Shown one piece after another: positions 4,421-5,335 of a stretch of DNA of 5,335 bases (positions within the stretch are counted from its first letter, which is position 1; each line of letters starts with the position of its first letter). The stretch is from an uncultured Bacillota bacterium (GTDB taxonomy: Bacteria; Bacillota; Clostridia; Peptostreptococcales; Anaerovoracaceae). The translations under genes and the position numbers were made by a program. The notes under the pieces are model-generated. The model was not told the DNA's origin, did not search any database, and was given only the letters and a program-made list of their open reading frames with translations. The stretch covers positions 1 to 5,335 of the forward strand of contig CAMNJK010000125.1 in assembly GCA_946541435.1 (NCBI GenBank), in the 5' to 3' direction.

Positions 4421-5335
4421 TTACTCAAGCCTGGTGATATACTTCAGATCCGACGGATCATCTTCCGTCAGCAGATGATGGAAGTCCAGGATCATCTCCG
4501 CCGCCAGGTCTGTCCGCTGGTACATGGAACTGCCGGTGGCCCAGCAGTTGTTCTCTTTCACAGCCTTCATCTTCTTCATGATCGGGTCTTTCGCGATCAG
4601 GTCATCCATAGACCGGACGGAATCATCGATGCTGGCGTTGTAGATGATATAATCCGCATCCGCCGCCGTATCGAAAAAGGTCTCCACCGACATGTCCACA
4701 GAAGACCTGTCACCGTCTCCCTCCAGATCTGCGAAGATGTATTCCCCGCCCGCGATCCGGATCATCTGGGGCACATAGTCCGAGCTGGCCCGGGCTACTA
4801 CCTTGCCGTCCGCCGTAAGATAGAAGAAGGCGACCGTCCTGCCGGTGTTTTCGAAGTCATCCAGGTCTGCGATGGATTCCAGCTGATCGGAGAAGAATTT
4901 CTCCGCCTCTTTTTCATGGCCTACCAGGGCGGCATAGAGCTTGATCCACTCCGCCCGGCCCATGGGATCATCCTCGTAGCTGGACCGGTCGATGAGCACC
5001 GGGATATCCACTTCCTCGATCATCTCCTTCACCTCCGGCGTATGATCGATCATGGTAGATTCGATGGCCAGATCGCACTCTTCGTCCAGCATGGTCTCAT
5101 AGTCCGGGGAGCTGTATTTGCCGGCGTAAATGATGTCACCCTTCTTCATGGCCTTCCTGGGCTCTTTGAAACTCCAGTCTTCCGCCTTGATGGAGGACAT
5201 GCGGATGTGATCCAGGGCGTCCATGGAGCAGAAGAGGGCCATGGTGGCGGTGGCGGCCAGATAGATCCGGTCCACCGGCTGCTGCAGGACGGTGATGTCC
5301 GCGTCCAGCCCTTCCGGAACTGTCCCGTCCTCCGG
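4421..5335 (-). CDS. ABC substrate-binding protein (class III, FecB/BtuF type), 5' end beyond window
   Basis: Partial gene: 304 codons in an open frame from the window edge to TAA at 4423-4421. The signal peptide, presumed lipobox and first strands lie upstream. A GTG at 5275 is not the start: the frame is open before it, no ribosome site precedes it, and the 20 residues upstream (PEDG...ADITVLQQP) read straight into the typical first strand of the fold, DRIYLAATATMALFCSMDAL. Other landmarks, in visible numbering, are DLAIESTMIDHTPEVKEMIE (about 85-104), IPVLIDRS, GRAEWIKLYAALVG (about 122-135) and RIAGGEYIFADL. Further on are ADADYIIYNASI and KAVKENNCWATGSSMYQRTD near the C-terminus. These fit the long-helix, two-lobe class III binding proteins that feed FecCD permeases. 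It should be lipid-anchored outside the membrane and deliver substrate to the permease encoded next. The ligand is unknown; a corrinoid is suggested by the nearby B12 riboswitch and chelatase, with ferric siderophore or haem as alternatives. Confidence 0.88.
   Translation of the reverse strand, partial: PEDGTVPEGLDADITVLQQPVDRIYLAATATMALFCSMDALDHIRMSSIKAEDWSFKEPRKAMKKGDIIYAGKYSSPDYETMLDEECDLAIESTMIDHTPEVKEMIEEVDIPVLIDRSSYEDDPMGRAEWIKLYAALVGHEKEAEKFFSDQLESIADLDDFENTGRTVAFFYLTADGKVVARASSDYVPQMIRIAGGEYIFADLEGDGDRSSVDMSVETFFDTAADADYIIYNASIDDSVRSMDDLIAKDPIMKKMKAVKENNCWATGSSMYQRTDLAAEMILDFHHLLTEDDPSDLKYITRLE

Noticed and set aside
5273..5275. GTG as the start of the substrate-binding protein
   Set aside because: It would remove the signal peptide, has no ribosome site, and the frame is open and protein-like upstream to the window edge.
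1..5335. CRISPR array, tRNA, rRNA, insertion sequence or phage attachment site
   Set aside because: No spaced direct repeats, tRNA-like cloverleaf, transposase-like frame or terminal inverted repeats were seen; the window is filled by the ABC importer, the B12 leader and the lipoprotein genes.

Overview
The window is about 5.3 kb of moderately GC-rich DNA in which every supported gene lies on the minus strand, so transcription runs from position 5335 toward position 1. It looks like an anaerobic, GC-richer member of the Bacillota, probably class Clostridia. The evidence is purine-rich AGGAGG-type ribosome sites, lipobox-bearing surface proteins, a clostridial-style FecCD/class III substrate-binding transporter, a CbiK-type (anaerobic-route) cobaltochelatase and a cobalamin riboswitch. 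The genus cannot be fixed from the sequence alone.

Layout in transcription order. (1) 5335-4421: class III substrate-binding protein, with its N-terminus cut off by the window edge. (2) 4381-3308: FecCD/BtuC-type permease. (3) 3306-2164: BtuD/FecE-type ATPase with an extra C-terminal domain of about 105 residues. These three form a complete ABC importer for a corrinoid or other metal chelate. (4) 2163-1680: a 484-base regulatory interval with a sigma-A-type promoter (-35 TTGCCG, 17-base spacer, extended -10 TAGAAT), a cobalamin riboswitch with a recognisable B12 box, a downstream hairpin whose loop is complementary to the aptamer's L5, and an intrinsic-terminator-like hairpin before the next gene's ribosome site. 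(5) 1679-435: a CbiK-family sirohydrochlorin cobaltochelatase made as a secreted lipoprotein. (6) 434-366: a strong 13-bp hairpin. (7) 365-1: the N-terminal part of a second small lipoprotein, cut by the window edge.

How the parts may work together (inference): the importer brings a corrinoid or related metal complex across the membrane. The riboswitch is expected to shut off the chelatase lipoprotein, and perhaps the gene after it, when intracellular cobalamin is sufficient. The unusual element is the chelatase itself: CbiK normally acts in the cytoplasm on sirohydrochlorin, but here it carries a lipobox and should sit outside the membrane beside a transport system. That suggests extracytoplasmic tetrapyrrole or cobalt handling rather than ordinary de novo synthesis. 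Exported CbiK proteins are known (CbiKP of Desulfovibrio), so the enzyme is not new in itself. The arrangement with a B12 riboswitch, a second lipoprotein and an importer whose ATPase has an extra domain is the part most worth study.
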